DNA of 64,000 nucleotides from HXMU1420-13 sp965601825 (GCA_965601825.1 OZ271839.1:2232001-2296000), one strand, 5' to 3'; shown: positions 17,308 through 26,971, numbered from the stretch's first letter. Translations and numbers: made by a program. Notes: generated by a model from the letters alone, not told the origin.

Positions 17308-17760
17308 TTAGATCAACTGTGCTTCAACCAGCTTGATAGTAGGATTTAGTTTGATTGTTGAAGTAATTGAATTTGATATCAAACATGCAGCCTCTGACTT
17401 CTCAATTATCCGTAATGCTTTTGCTCTTTTTGATTCATCAGAGATTTCCAGAGTTGGGTTTAACTCAATTTCACTTATCACAAATTTACCATCCACTTTT
17501 TCGAGTGTTCCAATCGCATTTACACTAAAATTGATGAAATCGAGCTTAGAAAATTCAGCAATGGCTAGGAAAGTTGTCATTAAACAACTACTAACAGCTG
17601 AAACGAATAAGTGCTCGGGTGACCAAATACCTTCTACACCTTTCGGGAATTCAGGAGGTGTTGCTACCTCTATTTTGTTCGTTAATACAGGTGAAGATAA
17701 ATCACCAATTCTTGAGTTTCTCCAGTCTAAATCGACTTCATAAAGATGTTTTTCATCCAT
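17308..17760 (-). CDS. OsmC/Ohr-family peroxiredoxin-like protein
   Basis: A 150 aa cytoplasmic protein of the OsmC family, thiol-dependent hydroperoxide reductases. The two conserved cysteines are at about 59 (SAVSSCLMTTF) and 126 (SEAACLISNS), which is the correct spacing. The WSPEHLFVSAVSSC region is the hallmark of the first catalytic block. It resembles the broader OsmC-like branch more than Ohr. It sits next to a rhodanese, a small membrane protein and a Crp-type regulator on the same strand, so a sulfur or redox stress role is suggested by context. Confidence 0.87.
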   Translation of the reverse strand: MDEKHLYEVDLDWRNSRIGDLSSPVLTNKIEVATPPEFPKGVEGIWSPEHLFVSAVSSCLMTTFLAIAEFSKLDFINFSVNAIGTLEKVDGKFVISEIELNPTLEISDESKRAKALRIIEKSEAACLISNSITSTIKLNPTIKLVEAQLI

Positions 17761-17810
17761 GTATACGCCCTCTGTTAATATGTTTAATTTCTTATTTACT
17801 GATAATATTC

Positions 17811-18029
17811 TTAATCGTCATTAATTGAATTTGGATACTGAATTGAACATGCACCGGCGCCAAAGCATCCGGTATTAGTAGCAATTTGAAGTAGAAAAAA
17901 GGCACTCAATACACCTAGCAATGCATCTTTATAAACAATTGCTTGACTAGCAACAAATACTCCAATTGCTAAGCCAAATAATCTTCGTTTATTCCAATTT
18001 CTTCTCAGTATTAACAGTGCCTTTTCCAT
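17811..18029 (-). CDS. Small two-helix membrane protein beside rhodanese (DUF2892-like)
   Basis: A 72 aa protein with two hydrophobic segments (about 18-35, LFGLAIGVFVASQAIVY, and 37-53, LLGVLSAFFLLQIATN) and a Cys pair GCFGAGAC just after. I set the start at ATG 18029, two nt past the rhodanese stop; the longer frame overlaps that gene. It resembles the small membrane segment attached to rhodaneses such as YgaP. Its cysteines and position suggest it acts with the rhodanese in sulfur handling. Confidence 0.68.
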   Translation of the reverse strand: MEKALLILRRNWNKRRLFGLAIGVFVASQAIVYKDALLGVLSAFFLLQIATNTGCFGAGACSIQYPNSINDD

Positions 18030-18031
18030 CG

Positions 18032-18349
18032 CTATCCATTTAATGCTCTTTGCAGTTGCATCCATCCTCCACCATTATGCACATTTTCAAATCCTGCAGA
18101 TGTCATCATTCTTCTTGCAGAGCCACTTCTGGCACCAGAAGCACAGCATAGTATGTAGGTTTTATGTTTATTTAATGAATCAATCTTTTTAGAAAGATCT
18201 TGAAGCGGAATGTTTTTCGACTTCTTAATATGCCCGCTTTTATACTCTGATGGTGTGCGAACATCGAGTACAATGGCACCATCTTTTAATAACTGTTGAA
18301 AATCTACTGGTTCTCCCGGTGAGAAAATTTGTTTTATTAGTTGAAGCAT
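18032..18349 (-). CDS. Single-domain rhodanese-like protein
   Basis: A 105 aa rhodanese. The substrate-binding loop starts at Cys69 (CASGARSGSA), giving the six-residue active loop CASGAR typical of sulfurtransferases, after the fold start VLDVRTPSEYKSGHI. It would carry sulfane sulfur as a persulfide on Cys69. It is followed by the small membrane protein gene 2 nt on. No signal peptide is seen, so it probably faces the cytoplasm. Confidence 0.88.
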   Translation of the reverse strand: MLQLIKQIFSPGEPVDFQQLLKDGAIVLDVRTPSEYKSGHIKKSKNIPLQDLSKKIDSLNKHKTYILCCASGARSGSARRMMTSAGFENVHNGGGWMQLQRALNG

Positions 18350-18415
18350 GTATTCATCCTTTGTTTAATTCATTTCAAAATTAAGAGCCCGGACGAACAT
18401 CTTCAGTTACTAATG

Positions 18416-19006
18416 TTACATAAGGGTGATTTTATTTCTACCCAGTTTAATTAACTCTTCTTTTTCGAGTTGTTTAAGCAGTCGAGAAATGACAACTCTT
18501 GAGGACCCTAATTCATTGGCAATTTCCTCGTGTGTAATGTTTAGTATGCGTTTATCCGAAACATCAGCTTTTCTTTCAAGGAATTGCATTAAACGTTCAT
18601 CCATCTTTTTAAAGGATACTTCATTCACAACTTCAAGTAGTTCTTCAAATCGTTTATGATATACTTTAAAGATGTATTCTACCCATTCAGGAAATTCACG
18701 AATTAGTTGAGTAGCGTTTTCGGTAGGAATCAATAATACCTCACAATCAGTTTCTGCAATGGCTTTGATCGGACTTTGCTGATTATGAATTCCACCCAAA
18801 AAAGACATTATGCAGGTTTCACCGGGTTTTATGTAGTACAAAAATAATTCCCTTAGCTCCTCATCAATCTGCATCACTTTAATAGAACCTTTAACAACAA
18901 TAGGAATGGAGCGGATATATGAACGATCATTCATAATTACATCATTCTTTTGGAAAGATTTAATCTCTCCATACTTCTTGATGGATGAAATAAGCGGGGA
19001 ATTCAT
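18416..19006 (-). CDS. Crp/Fnr-family transcriptional regulator
   Basis: A 196 aa regulator. A cyclic-nucleotide-binding-type beta roll spans about 15-115 (VVKGSIKVMQIDEELRELFL, then GETCIMSFLGG). A dimer helix follows, then a winged helix near 150-190 (THEEIANELGSSRVVISRLL). It lacks the N-terminal Cys cluster of FNR, so it is not an oxygen-sensing FeS protein of that kind. It is probably the regulator of the neighbouring rhodanese and OsmC genes on the same strand. The effector is unknown. Confidence 0.9.
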   Translation of the reverse strand: MNSPLISSIKKYGEIKSFQKNDVIMNDRSYIRSIPIVVKGSIKVMQIDEELRELFLYYIKPGETCIMSFLGGIHNQQSPIKAIAETDCEVLLIPTENATQLIREFPEWVEYIFKVYHKRFEELLEVVNEVSFKKMDERLMQFLERKADVSDKRILNITHEEIANELGSSRVVISRLLKQLEKEELIKLGRNKITLM

Positions 19007-19037
19007 TCGATGATTTTAAAATTATGTCTGTATGAAG

Positions 19038-19067
19038 CAAATGTACGGAAATGATACATATTAACAG
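19038..19067 (-). promoter_or_regulatory. Probable promoter of the Crp-type regulator
   Basis: On the minus strand the -7 box TACATTTG is at 19045-19038. CTG lies 19 nt upstream at 19067-19065, one mismatch from the TTG -33 box. Confidence 0.5.
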
Positions 19068-19097
19068 TAAGTAACAGCATTCAGTTGATCATTTTCG

Positions 19098-19105
19098 TAT
19101 CTTTG
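19098..19105 (+). promoter_or_regulatory. -7 promoter box upstream of icmF
   Basis: TATCTTTG matches the -7 consensus, but TTG is not found at the proper distance upstream. The expected start is about 19111, leaving only a few leader bases before ATG 19117, so the second ATG at 19135 may be the true start. Confidence 0.45.
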
Positions 19106-19116
19106 GAACCGCTTCC

Positions 19117-22100
19117 ATGAAAAATTCATCACAGATGTCAACGAAAGAAAAAACAACACAGAAATCTTCTGACTCAGAATACACTGAACAAGATCTGTTT
19201 TCATCCACACCGATTAAAACAAAACATAAAGTTCGTTTTGTTACAGCTGCAAGTTTATTTGATGGGCACGATGCATCCATTAACATAATGCGTCGAATTC
19301 TGCAGAGTAGTGGGGCAGAAGTAATTCATTTAGGGCATAATAGATCGGTTCATGAAATTGTAAACTGTGCTATCCAGGAAGATGTTCAAGGAATTGCTAT
19401 TAGTTCCTATCAAGGTGGACATGTTGAGTATTTCAAATACATGATTGAATTACTCAAAGAACATGGAGCAAGCCACATCAAAGTATTTGGCGGAGGGGGT
19501 GGTGTTATTGTACCGGAAGAAATTGAAGATTTACACAATTCAGGTGTTACCAGAATCTTTTCGGTTGAAGATGGAAGCAAAATGGGCTTACAAGGCATGA
19601 TCAATTTCATGCTTAATGAATGTGATTATGATACCTTACTTCACAAGAATTTTGATAAGAGAAAAATCATTGAAAGAGATCCGGTTTCTCTGGCTCAAAG
19701 CATTACTGCATTAGAAAATCATCGTGATGGATTTCTCAACTATGAGAATTCTAAATTATTACTAGACAGCGGAAAAACAGAATTACCTAGCAATAAAAAT
19801 GATATCCCATTAATTGGGATAACCGGAACCGGAGGAGCAGGTAAAAGTTCTCTCACAGATGAAATTGTTCGGCGATTCTTAACTGAATTTGAAGATCTGA
19901 ATATTGGAATTATTTCTGTAGATCCGTCTCGACTTAAAACAGGTGGAGCTTTATTAGGAGATCGAATTAGAATGAATAGTATCGATACTCCAAGAGTATT
20001 TATGCGAAGTTTAGCTACTCGTGCAACTAATCGATCTACTAGTGAAGCGCTTGAGGCTGTTATTGAACTTTATAAGGCTGCCGGATTTGGATTGATCATT
20101 GTTGAAACTAGTGGTATTGGTCAAAGTGGAACTGAAATAGTTGACTTAACTGATATTCCACTTTATGTAATGACCAGTGAATATGGAGCAGCTACACAGC
20201 TAGAAAAGATCAATATGCTGGATTTGGCCGAGATTGTTGTATTGAACAAATTCGAAAAGAAAGGTTCATTGGATGCTTTGCGCGATATTAGAAAGCAAAT
20301 TCAGCGAAACTCAGGTCTTTGGCATGATGATCCTTCAACAATGCCTGTTTATCCTACAATAGCAGCTCAGTTTAATGATGAAGGAGTAAATCGTCTTTTT
20401 AGCGCTTTGATCGATAGAATTAATGATAAGTACGATTTAGGTTGGGAGAAGCGGTTATTTGCAAATTCTGAGCCTTCAGACGAGATTGTAAGTCAAGCTA
20501 TTATCCCCGGTAAGAGAGTTCGGTACTTATCTGAAATCTCTGAAACTATTAGAGACTATCATACCTGGGCCAATCAACAGGTTGAAATAGCCGCAAAATG
20601 GGATGAAGTTAAAGGCACTATTGAGCAATTAAATAATTGGGATGGTGAAGGGAAGAAGCAAACCATCGAGCAGTTATCAAAGCTTAAATCAAAATGGGAA
20701 GACCAACTCGATTTATTGCCGAAACGCATTATAGAAGGTTGGGATAAATTAGCGGGGAAGTATGGTCAGGATGAGCTGGAAGTACAGATTCGAAATAAAA
20801 CCATCAAGAATAAGCTCTATCACGAATCGTTAAGTGGGCTCAAAATCCGAAGAGTAGCAATTCCAAAGACTAAGCACTCTGGAGAGCGATTGAATTTCGC
20901 TTTAAAGGAAAATATTCCAGGTTATTTCCCTTATACAGCCGGTGTTTTTCCATTCAAAAGAGAAGGAGAAGATCCAACCAGAATGTTTGCCGGGGAAGGA
21001 ACTCCAGAAAGAACGAATAAACGTTTTCACTATGTGAGCACCGGCTTACCTGCTGCTCGTTTATCAACGGCTTTTGATTCGGTTACTTTGTACGGAGAAG
21101 ATCCTGGGTATCGTCCGGATATTTATGGGAAAATCGGTAATTCAGGCGTGAGTATTTGTACGCTTGATGATATGAAAAAGCTTTATTCAGGATTTGAGCT
21201 AACAGCTCCAACTACTTCAGTATCAATGACTATCAATGGTCCCGCTCCAATGATTTTAGCCATGTTTATGAATACAGTTATTGACCAGGAAGTAGAGAGA
21301 TATCTTAGAACTGAAGGCAAATGGGAAGAAGCAGTTGAAAAAATCAAAGGTATATTTAAACAGCTAGGAGTTCAGAATCCAAACTATGCAAATGGTCTGC
21401 CGGAAGGTAATGATGGCTTTGGTTTAGGTTTACTGGGTGTAACTGGTGATCAATTAGTTGATGTAGAAACTTACTCTAGAATAAAAGCTGGAGCTTTGGC
21501 AGCTGTCCGTGGTACAGTGCAAGCGGATATCTTAAAAGAAGACCAGGCACAGAATACATGCATTTTCTCTACTGAGTTTGCTCTTAAGATGATGGGTGAT
21601 ATTCAATCCTATTTCACCGAGAATAATGTGCGAAACTATTATTCAGTTTCAATTTCTGGTTATCACATCGCTGAAGCCGGAGCAAATCCAATCACACAAG
21701 CGGCTTTTACATTAGCAAATGGATTTACTTTTGTTGAGTATTATCTGGCCCGTGGACTAAATATTGATGATTTCGCTCATAATTTATCCTTCTTCTTTAG
21801 TAATGGACTAGATCCGGAGTACGCCGTGATTGGTCGTGTTGCACGAAGAATTTGGGCGATTGCTATGAAAAATAAATACAGTGCAAATGATCGATCTCAA
21901 AAACTCAAGTATCATATTCAGACGAGTGGAAGATCATTGCATGCTCAAGAGATTCAATTCAATGATATTCGCACAACCCTCCAAGCACTATTAGCTATTT
22001 ATGATAATTGTAACTCATTGCACACCAATGCTTATGACGAAGCAATTACCACTCCAACTGAGGAGTCTGTTCGTAGAGCTTTAGCTATACAGTTAATCAT

Positions 22101-22608
22101 TAATAGAGAGCTTGGAACGGCTAAAAATGAGAATATAAATCAGGGTTCATACTTCTTAACTGAGCTTACCGATCTGGTAGAGGAAGCCATTTTAACTGAA
22201 TTCGATCGATTGACAGAAAGAGGCGGCGTTCTTGGTGCGATGGAAAGTATGTATCAACGTGGCAAGATTCAGGATGAGAGTCTTTATTATGAGTCCAAAA
22301 AGCATACAGGTGAACTACCAATCATCGGTGTAAATACATTTTTAAGTGATTCGAATGAAGAAGAATCAGGTCCAATTGAATTAATCCGTTCAACAGAAGA
22401 AGAGAAAAAGCAGCAAATCGATAACCTTGAAGCATTTTGGAAACGAAATGAATCCACTTCAAAAGAAGCCCTGGAAAGGTTACAAACGGTTGCGAGAAAT
22501 AATGGGAATCTGTTTCAAGAACTGATGGAAACGGTTAAAGTAGCTTCTCTTGGTCAGATTTCTCATGCACTTTACGATGTTGGCGGTCAGTATCGTAGAA
22601 ATATGTAA
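19117..22608 (+). CDS. icmF: Fused isobutyryl-CoA mutase (IcmF), B12-dependent
   Basis: An 1163 aa cobalamin enzyme interconverting isobutyryl-CoA and n-butyryl-CoA, and acting on related branched acyl-CoAs. Domain order is that of IcmF. First is a B12-binding domain with the DGHDAS base-off motif (His51). Next is a MeaB-type GTPase chaperone with P-loop GTGGAGKSS near 235-243. Then a linker leads to the mutase barrel (from about 590: FPYTAGVFPFKREG, RLSTAFDSVTLYGEDPG, YHIAEAGANPI). Classical methylmalonyl-CoA mutase has two subunits and a separate chaperone, so the fusion is diagnostic. Start is ATG 19117 or 19135; the promoter box favours the second. Cytoplasmic, and likely linked to valine or propionate-type metabolism. 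Confidence 0.93.
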   Translation: MKNSSQMSTKEKTTQKSSDSEYTEQDLFSSTPIKTKHKVRFVTAASLFDGHDASINIMRRILQSSGAEVIHLGHNRSVHEIVNCAIQEDVQGIAISSYQGGHVEYFKYMIELLKEHGASHIKVFGGGGGVIVPEEIEDLHNSGVTRIFSVEDGSKMGLQGMINFMLNECDYDTLLHKNFDKRKIIERDPVSLAQSITALENHRDGFLNYENSKLLLDSGKTELPSNKNDIPLIGITGTGGAGKSSLTDEIVRRFLTEFEDLNIGIISVDPSRLKTGGALLGDRIRMNSIDTPRVFMRSLATRATNRSTSEALEAVIELYKAAGFGLIIVETSGIGQSGTEIVDLTDIPLYVMTSEYGAATQLEKINMLDLAEIVVLNKFEKKGSLDALRDIRKQIQRNSGLWHDDPSTMPVYPTIAAQFNDEGVNRLFSALIDRINDKYDLGWEKRLFANSEPSDEIVSQAIIPGKRVRYLSEISETIRDYHTWANQQVEIAAKWDEVKGTIEQLNNWDGEGKKQTIEQLSKLKSKWEDQLDLLPKRIIEGWDKLAGKYGQDELEVQIRNKTIKNKLYHESLSGLKIRRVAIPKTKHSGERLNFALKENIPGYFPYTAGVFPFKREGEDPTRMFAGEGTPERTNKRFHYVSTGLPAARLSTAFDSVTLYGEDPGYRPDIYGKIGNSGVSICTLDDMKKLYSGFELTAPTTSVSMTINGPAPMILAMFMNTVIDQEVERYLRTEGKWEEAVEKIKGIFKQLGVQNPNYANGLPEGNDGFGLGLLGVTGDQLVDVETYSRIKAGALAAVRGTVQADILKEDQAQNTCIFSTEFALKMMGDIQSYFTENNVRNYYSVSISGYHIAEAGANPITQAAFTLANGFTFVEYYLARGLNIDDFAHNLSFFFSNGLDPEYAVIGRVARRIWAIAMKNKYSANDRSQKLKYHIQTSGRSLHAQEIQFNDIRTTLQALLAIYDNCNSLHTNAYDEAITTPTEESVRRALAIQLIINRELGTAKNENINQGSYFLTELTDLVEEAILTEFDRLTERGGVLGAMESMYQRGKIQDESLYYESKKHTGELPIIGVNTFLSDSNEEESGPIELIRSTEEEKKQQIDNLEAFWKRNESTSKEALERLQTVARNNGNLFQELMETVKVASLGQISHALYDVGGQYRRNM

Positions 22609-22643
22609 TTGATTTCTGCTTTTAAGGATTGCTATAATCCTAT

Positions 22644-23789
22644 ATGTATGACGTAATAGTAATCGGTCTCGGTTCGATGGGTTCATCAGCCTTGTATCAC
22701 CTTGCTAAAGCTGGTGCGAAGGTGTTAGGCATTGAACAATTCAATGTTGCCCATGATCTAGGATCGCATTCCGGTCATACTCGCATTGTTCGAAAAGCCT
22801 ATTTCGAACATCCTGATTATGTGCCTTTGCTAGTGAAGGCATATAAAGGTTGGGATGAAATCCAGGATGAAAGTGGTGAGGTGTTATTTGAGAAGACTGG
22901 GTTACAGTATTACGGAAAATCCAATCATCCAATACTTTCTGGTGTACGAGAATCAGCTGAATTATATGAGTTAAATCTGATTGAAAATTCGAGGCCTATA
23001 ACGACTCCTTTTCAAATCCCCTCAGATTTTCAGACTCTAATCGAGCCTGATGCTGGTTTCGTTTATAGCGATAAATCAATAAAGACCTTTGTTTCTCAAG
23101 CTCAGAAATATGGCGCAGAAGTTACTCTTAATGAAAAAGTTCTAGAGATAAACAATCGTTCATCAAGAGTTGAAATCAATACTAAGGCACGGATTTACAG
23201 TGCTAAGAAAGTTATTGTAACAGTTGGAGCATATTTTCAGCACCTATTTCAACAGTTTGAAGTTGATCTATCTGTAACAAGGCAGTTAATTGGTTGGATT
23301 AAAGTTAAAAATGATCAACAGTACCAAATTGAAAATTTTCCATGTTGGATGATTACTGATGATTCTTATCCGGGAGTGTTTTATGGTTTTCCTATCATAA
23401 ACAAAGAAAATGGAGGGAATGGACTGCTAAAAGTAGCACATCATGCAAGAGGAGAACTGATTGCTCCTGATCAATTAAATGCATTTAATCCAGATACTGA
23501 AAATCGCAAAATGGAAAAGATAATGAGAAAGTATCTTCCTGATGAATTGGGTGAAATTGAATCGATATCAAGCTGCATGTATACTTATTCACCCGATGAA
23601 GATTTTATTATCGATTATTTGCCAGGTTCGAATGAAAACATAGTTTTGGCAACTGGTTTTAGTGGTCATGGTTTTAAGTTCGTGCCGGTAGTAGGAGAGA
23701 TACTCAAAGATTTAGCTATCAATGGGATTACCGATCAACCTATTGATTTTTTGAGTTTGGATAGAGTTAATTCAAAATCAGATTTGTAA
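22644..23789 (+). CDS. Monomeric sarcosine oxidase/N-methyltryptophan oxidase-like flavoenzyme
   Basis: A 381 aa FAD enzyme oxidising N-methyl groups of amino acids to formaldehyde and peroxide. The N-terminal Rossmann motif is VIGLGSMGSSALYHLAKAG, then SHSGHTRIVRKAYFEHPDYVPL, which is typical of the SolA/MSOX family. The segment CMYTYSPDEDFIID near 312 supplies the cysteine that carries FAD covalently in this family. The exact substrate (sarcosine, N-methyl-Trp or pipecolate) cannot be told. Its 3' end overlaps the next convergent gene by 12 nt. Confidence 0.88.
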   Translation: MYDVIVIGLGSMGSSALYHLAKAGAKVLGIEQFNVAHDLGSHSGHTRIVRKAYFEHPDYVPLLVKAYKGWDEIQDESGEVLFEKTGLQYYGKSNHPILSGVRESAELYELNLIENSRPITTPFQIPSDFQTLIEPDAGFVYSDKSIKTFVSQAQKYGAEVTLNEKVLEINNRSSRVEINTKARIYSAKKVIVTVGAYFQHLFQQFEVDLSVTRQLIGWIKVKNDQQYQIENFPCWMITDDSYPGVFYGFPIINKENGGNGLLKVAHHARGELIAPDQLNAFNPDTENRKMEKIMRKYLPDELGEIESISSCMYTYSPDEDFIIDYLPGSNENIVLATGFSGHGFKFVPVVGEILKDLAINGITDQPIDFLSLDRVNSKSDL

Positions 23790-24164
23790 CCAATTTAAGG
23801 CACCTTCTTTTCTTGCAAAGTTTTTGAAATAGTACCCTCTGTTCGCAGCGAGTGCTTCAACTAATGCGTACAGTTCCAGAGCATTTTTGCTTTGGTCTTT
23901 ATGAATAACAGCAATGCGAATACGCTTATCCCAATCAAATAATTCAACCGGTTCAGTACTGACTTTGAAACCTGTATTCATTGAAACTCTGTTTATTAAA
24001 TTCCAATAAACAAGAACTTTAAATTTTTGAGCTTCAAGACACGCTTTAACGACCTTTGTCCATGTTTCTTTGATATCGTTTGGACTAAGACTTGAAGAGT
24101 CTGTACCATTAATATTTATTTCAAGAAATGACTCTTTTTCTGCAATTTTTACTTCTTCTATCAT
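23778..24164 (-). CDS. SpoIIAA/STAS-like small protein
   Basis: A 128 aa soluble protein with the profile of SpoIIAA-like (STAS-fold) proteins: a beta start (FLEININGTDSSSL), a helix, then KVLVYWNLI, a variable middle, RIRIAVIH, and a C-terminal helix with LAANRGYYFKNFARKEGALNWL. The ending F..keGAlnWL recurs in the gene at 45121-45489 as F..DEAKDWL. Partner and signal are unknown. It overlaps the convergent SolA-like gene by 12 nt and is upstream of nothing on its own strand. Confidence 0.6.
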   Translation of the reverse strand: MIEEVKIAEKESFLEININGTDSSSLSPNDIKETWTKVVKACLEAQKFKVLVYWNLINRVSMNTGFKVSTEPVELFDWDKRIRIAVIHKDQSKNALELYALVEALAANRGYYFKNFARKEGALNWLQI

Positions 24165-24208
24165 ATTGATCTGATTACCCCTTTCGCCAGTACAAAAATG
24201 AATTTAAT

Positions 24209-24601
24209 CTAAATTGTCAGTTCAATTTTGTTCCCTTCCGGATCTAAAATCACGCTTTCATAGTATCCATCTCCGGTAGTTCGCGGTTCTCTAACAACTT
24301 CATATCCATCATCTCTAAGTTTTTCAGTCAATTCTTCAACAAAATCGCTTGAACCCAGTGAAAAAGCCAGATGTACATATCCGGTAAACTCAATATGAAG
24401 TGCATCATGATTATCCATAATTTCCGGTTTATGCATTAATTCCAGTCTGCATCCGTCACGAAAGCTTAGAAAATAGGAGGTAAAATGAGCACGTTCATTG
24501 TGATATTTTTCACCTGCATCTGCCGAAAAATAGGTCTCATAAAAGGTCTTCATCTTTTCGAGATCCTTTACCCACATTGCAACGTGTTCAATTTTTGCCA
24601 T
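24209..24601 (-). CDS. VOC-family (glyoxalase-like) protein
   Basis: A 130 aa single-domain protein of the vicinal oxygen chelate superfamily. Two beta-alpha-beta-beta-beta modules are visible: IEHVAMWVKDLEKMKTFYETYF, and VHLAFSLGSSDFVEELTEKL with DGYYESVILDPEGNKIEL at the end. Candidate metal ligands are His6, the Glu in CRLELM, His near 75 and the Glu in NKIEL. Members include glyoxalase I, dioxygenases and resistance proteins; which of these it is cannot be told. Start at ATG 24601. Confidence 0.85.
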   Translation of the reverse strand: MAKIEHVAMWVKDLEKMKTFYETYFSADAGEKYHNERAHFTSYFLSFRDGCRLELMHKPEIMDNHDALHIEFTGYVHLAFSLGSSDFVEELTEKLRDDGYEVVREPRTTGDGYYESVILDPEGNKIELTI

Positions 24602-24736
24602 ATCAATTTACTCGTTTAACTTTAACCTCGTTGATGATACAATAAGATTTGAAAAGATCATTGTTCTAATGCCGAGATATACTAAAAAATGTTATGTTTG
24701 GTTGTTGAAGCAGTAAGCTTAGTTAACGGTACATGT

Positions 24737-25705
24737 ATGAGTTCTCAACGCAGTAAATATTCGGAAGGTATACAAAACAGTCTTAGTAATAATGATCCAT
24801 CAGATGATGGAGAATTTGACTGGAATAGGATTGAGGATAAATATGATCAGGATGGCAGACCAAGAGAGTTCTTTACTGAAGATCGAAAGCCGCCTTCAAA
24901 CACAAAAAGAAATCGGTCATTACTAGTTTTGGCTGTGGCTTTTGTCTTGTTTTTCGTTATTGATTGGGACCCAATGTTTAGGTTTGATAATTCTTTCTTT
25001 GGTCTATTCGGTGGTGATGATAATACTGAGCTGGTTGAAGCTCAGGCAAGCAATGTTGATCCTTCAGAATTTGGATTTATACAATACTTAGATGGAATAA
25101 GAGCGCTTCAGGATGGCGACGAATTTTCACAAACTGAAATTCAAGCCATGTATCAAAATGGCGTTCCTATTGAATTCATAACTAAGCTCGATGATTTAGA
25201 CTATTTAGATGAAGTGAACTATTCCGGAATCATTGCAATGCATGCAAATGGAATAGATACTGATTACCTGCAAACACTTGAGGACTTGGATTATCTTGAT
25301 GAAGTTAACTATTCAGGTATAATTGGACTTTACGCCAATGGAGTTGACGGTGATTATTTACGATTGTTGGAAGACATAGATTATCTTGATGAAGTAAACT
25401 ATTCAGGGATTATAGGATTATATGCGAATGGGGTTGATGCAGATTATCTCAGATTACTTGATCAATTAGATTATTTGGATGAAGTAAATTACTCCGGCAT
25501 CATTGGGTTATACGCTAATGGTGTAGATGCTGACTATCTAAGAGGATTAGAGCAATTAGATTATTTAGACGAACTCAATTATTCCGGCATAATTGGGTTA
25601 TATGTCAATGGCGTACCCATCGACTTTATGCGCGATCTTGCTCAACGAGAATTGCTTGATGATATGAATTATTCAGAAATCATCTCTTTATACATGAGTA
25701 ACTAG
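24737..25705 (+). CDS. Membrane-anchored protein with tandem 30-residue repeats
   Basis: A 322 aa protein from ATG 24737 (the frame opens at 24689). The charged N-terminus is followed by one membrane segment near 58-72 (SLLVLAVAFVLFFVI). From about residue 118 to the end there are six near-perfect 30-residue repeats with core LDEVNYSGIIGLYANGVDAD and a following YLR-LL helix. The pattern resembles the C-terminal GV-x-P-E-Y repeats found in some BlaR1/M56-type peptidase proteins, but here with no peptidase domain. A protein-protein interaction role is likely. It precedes a glycosyltransferase gene by 3 nt. Confidence 0.75.
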   Translation: MSSQRSKYSEGIQNSLSNNDPSDDGEFDWNRIEDKYDQDGRPREFFTEDRKPPSNTKRNRSLLVLAVAFVLFFVIDWDPMFRFDNSFFGLFGGDDNTELVEAQASNVDPSEFGFIQYLDGIRALQDGDEFSQTEIQAMYQNGVPIEFITKLDDLDYLDEVNYSGIIAMHANGIDTDYLQTLEDLDYLDEVNYSGIIGLYANGVDGDYLRLLEDIDYLDEVNYSGIIGLYANGVDADYLRLLDQLDYLDEVNYSGIIGLYANGVDADYLRGLEQLDYLDELNYSGIIGLYVNGVPIDFMRDLAQRELLDDMNYSEIISLYMSN

Positions 25706-25708
25706 GGC

Positions 25709-26971
25709 TTGTTTTTGAGTACTCCTGCTAAATTATTGGTAATTGGCAAAGTCTGGCCTGAACCTAAATCTTCTGCTGCAGGTTTAAGAATCCTTCAGAT
25801 CATTAATATTTTTAGAGAGAAAGGATATGACATCATTTTTTGTAGTGCAGCTGTTAAAAATGAATTCTCATTCGATCTTGAAACAATCAGTATTGAAACT
25901 AGAAAAGTTGAATTAAACAGCTCCAGTTTTGATAAGCTCATCTCAAATATTGATCCGGCTTTTGTACTTTATGATCGATATATGACGGAAGAGCAATTTG
26001 GTTGGAGAGTAACACAGAATGCTCCAAATGCAATACAGATTTTAGATACTGAAGATCTTCACTTTTTACGACATGCAAGAGAGGAGTGTTTAAAAGAAGG
26101 GCAAAATCCATTGAACCAATTCAATTCGTTTTTGAATAACGAAATCATGGTCCGAGAATTGGCAAGCATTTTTAGATGTGATCTTTCGATAATGATTTCA
26201 AAATTTGAAATCGAATTACTTGAAAATGAATTCAACCTGCCATCAAAGAAGTTCTTGTATCTGCCACTGTTAGTAGATAAAGTTGACCAGAAAAAACCTG
26301 TTTCAGTTAACGAATATCATGAAAGATTTCATTTTGTAACAATTGGGAATTTCTTGCATCCACCCAACAGAGATTCTGTTAATTATTTAAAAGAATATAT
26401 TTGGCCAAAGATTCGTGAAGAGTTGCCAACAGCTGAGTTGCACATCTTTGGCGCTTATCCGGACGACAGGATTATGAAGCTATCTGATGATAAGGAAGGT
26501 TTTCTGATTAAGGGAAGAGCAGAAGATGTATTTCAAACCCTCCAGAATTATAGAGTAATGCTCGCACCTCTTAGATTTGGAGCAGGACAGAAAGGAAAGT
26601 TGCTAGATGCAATGATTGCCGGACTTCCATCAGTTTGTAGTAAAATAGCAGCTGAAGCTATGCAAAGTGAAAAGGACTGGCCTGGTTATATTTGTGATTC
26701 TGATGCTGAATTTATTGAAAAGAGCATTTCACTTTATCAGAGTGAAACTAAATGGAAAAATAAGAATTCGAATATTGATGCAAATCTTTCAACAAGCTTC
26801 GATTTAAGAACCTATAGCAATGCATTTTGGGAATCATTCTCAAGCTTAGATTTTCAAGAAATGAGATCAAAAGATTATTTGGCAAGTTTATTAAAATACC
26901 AATCCAATCATGCTACAAAATATCTTAGTAAATGGATTGAGGAGAAGAGTAGGAGGAAATATGAGGCTTAG
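25709..26971 (+). CDS. GT4-like glycosyltransferase
   Basis: A 420 aa protein with a GT-B layout: an N-terminal half starting KLLVIGKVWPEPKSSAAGLR and a C-terminal nucleotide-sugar half (FVTIGNFLHPPNRDS, then LAPLRFGAGQKGKLLDAMIAGLPSV, the usual donor-binding region with a loop after the Gly). Acceptor and sugar are unknown. Start TTG at 25709 is 3 nt after the repeat protein. Its end overlaps the signal peptide of the esterase gene by 11 nt. Confidence 0.82.
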   Translation: MFLSTPAKLLVIGKVWPEPKSSAAGLRILQIINIFREKGYDIIFCSAAVKNEFSFDLETISIETRKVELNSSSFDKLISNIDPAFVLYDRYMTEEQFGWRVTQNAPNAIQILDTEDLHFLRHAREECLKEGQNPLNQFNSFLNNEIMVRELASIFRCDLSIMISKFEIELLENEFNLPSKKFLYLPLLVDKVDQKKPVSVNEYHERFHFVTIGNFLHPPNRDSVNYLKEYIWPKIREELPTAELHIFGAYPDDRIMKLSDDKEGFLIKGRAEDVFQTLQNYRVMLAPLRFGAGQKGKLLDAMIAGLPSVCSKIAAEAMQSEKDWPGYICDSDAEFIEKSISLYQSETKWKNKNSNIDANLSTSFDLRTYSNAFWESFSSLDFQEMRSKDYLASLLKYQSNHATKYLSKWIEEKSRRKYEA

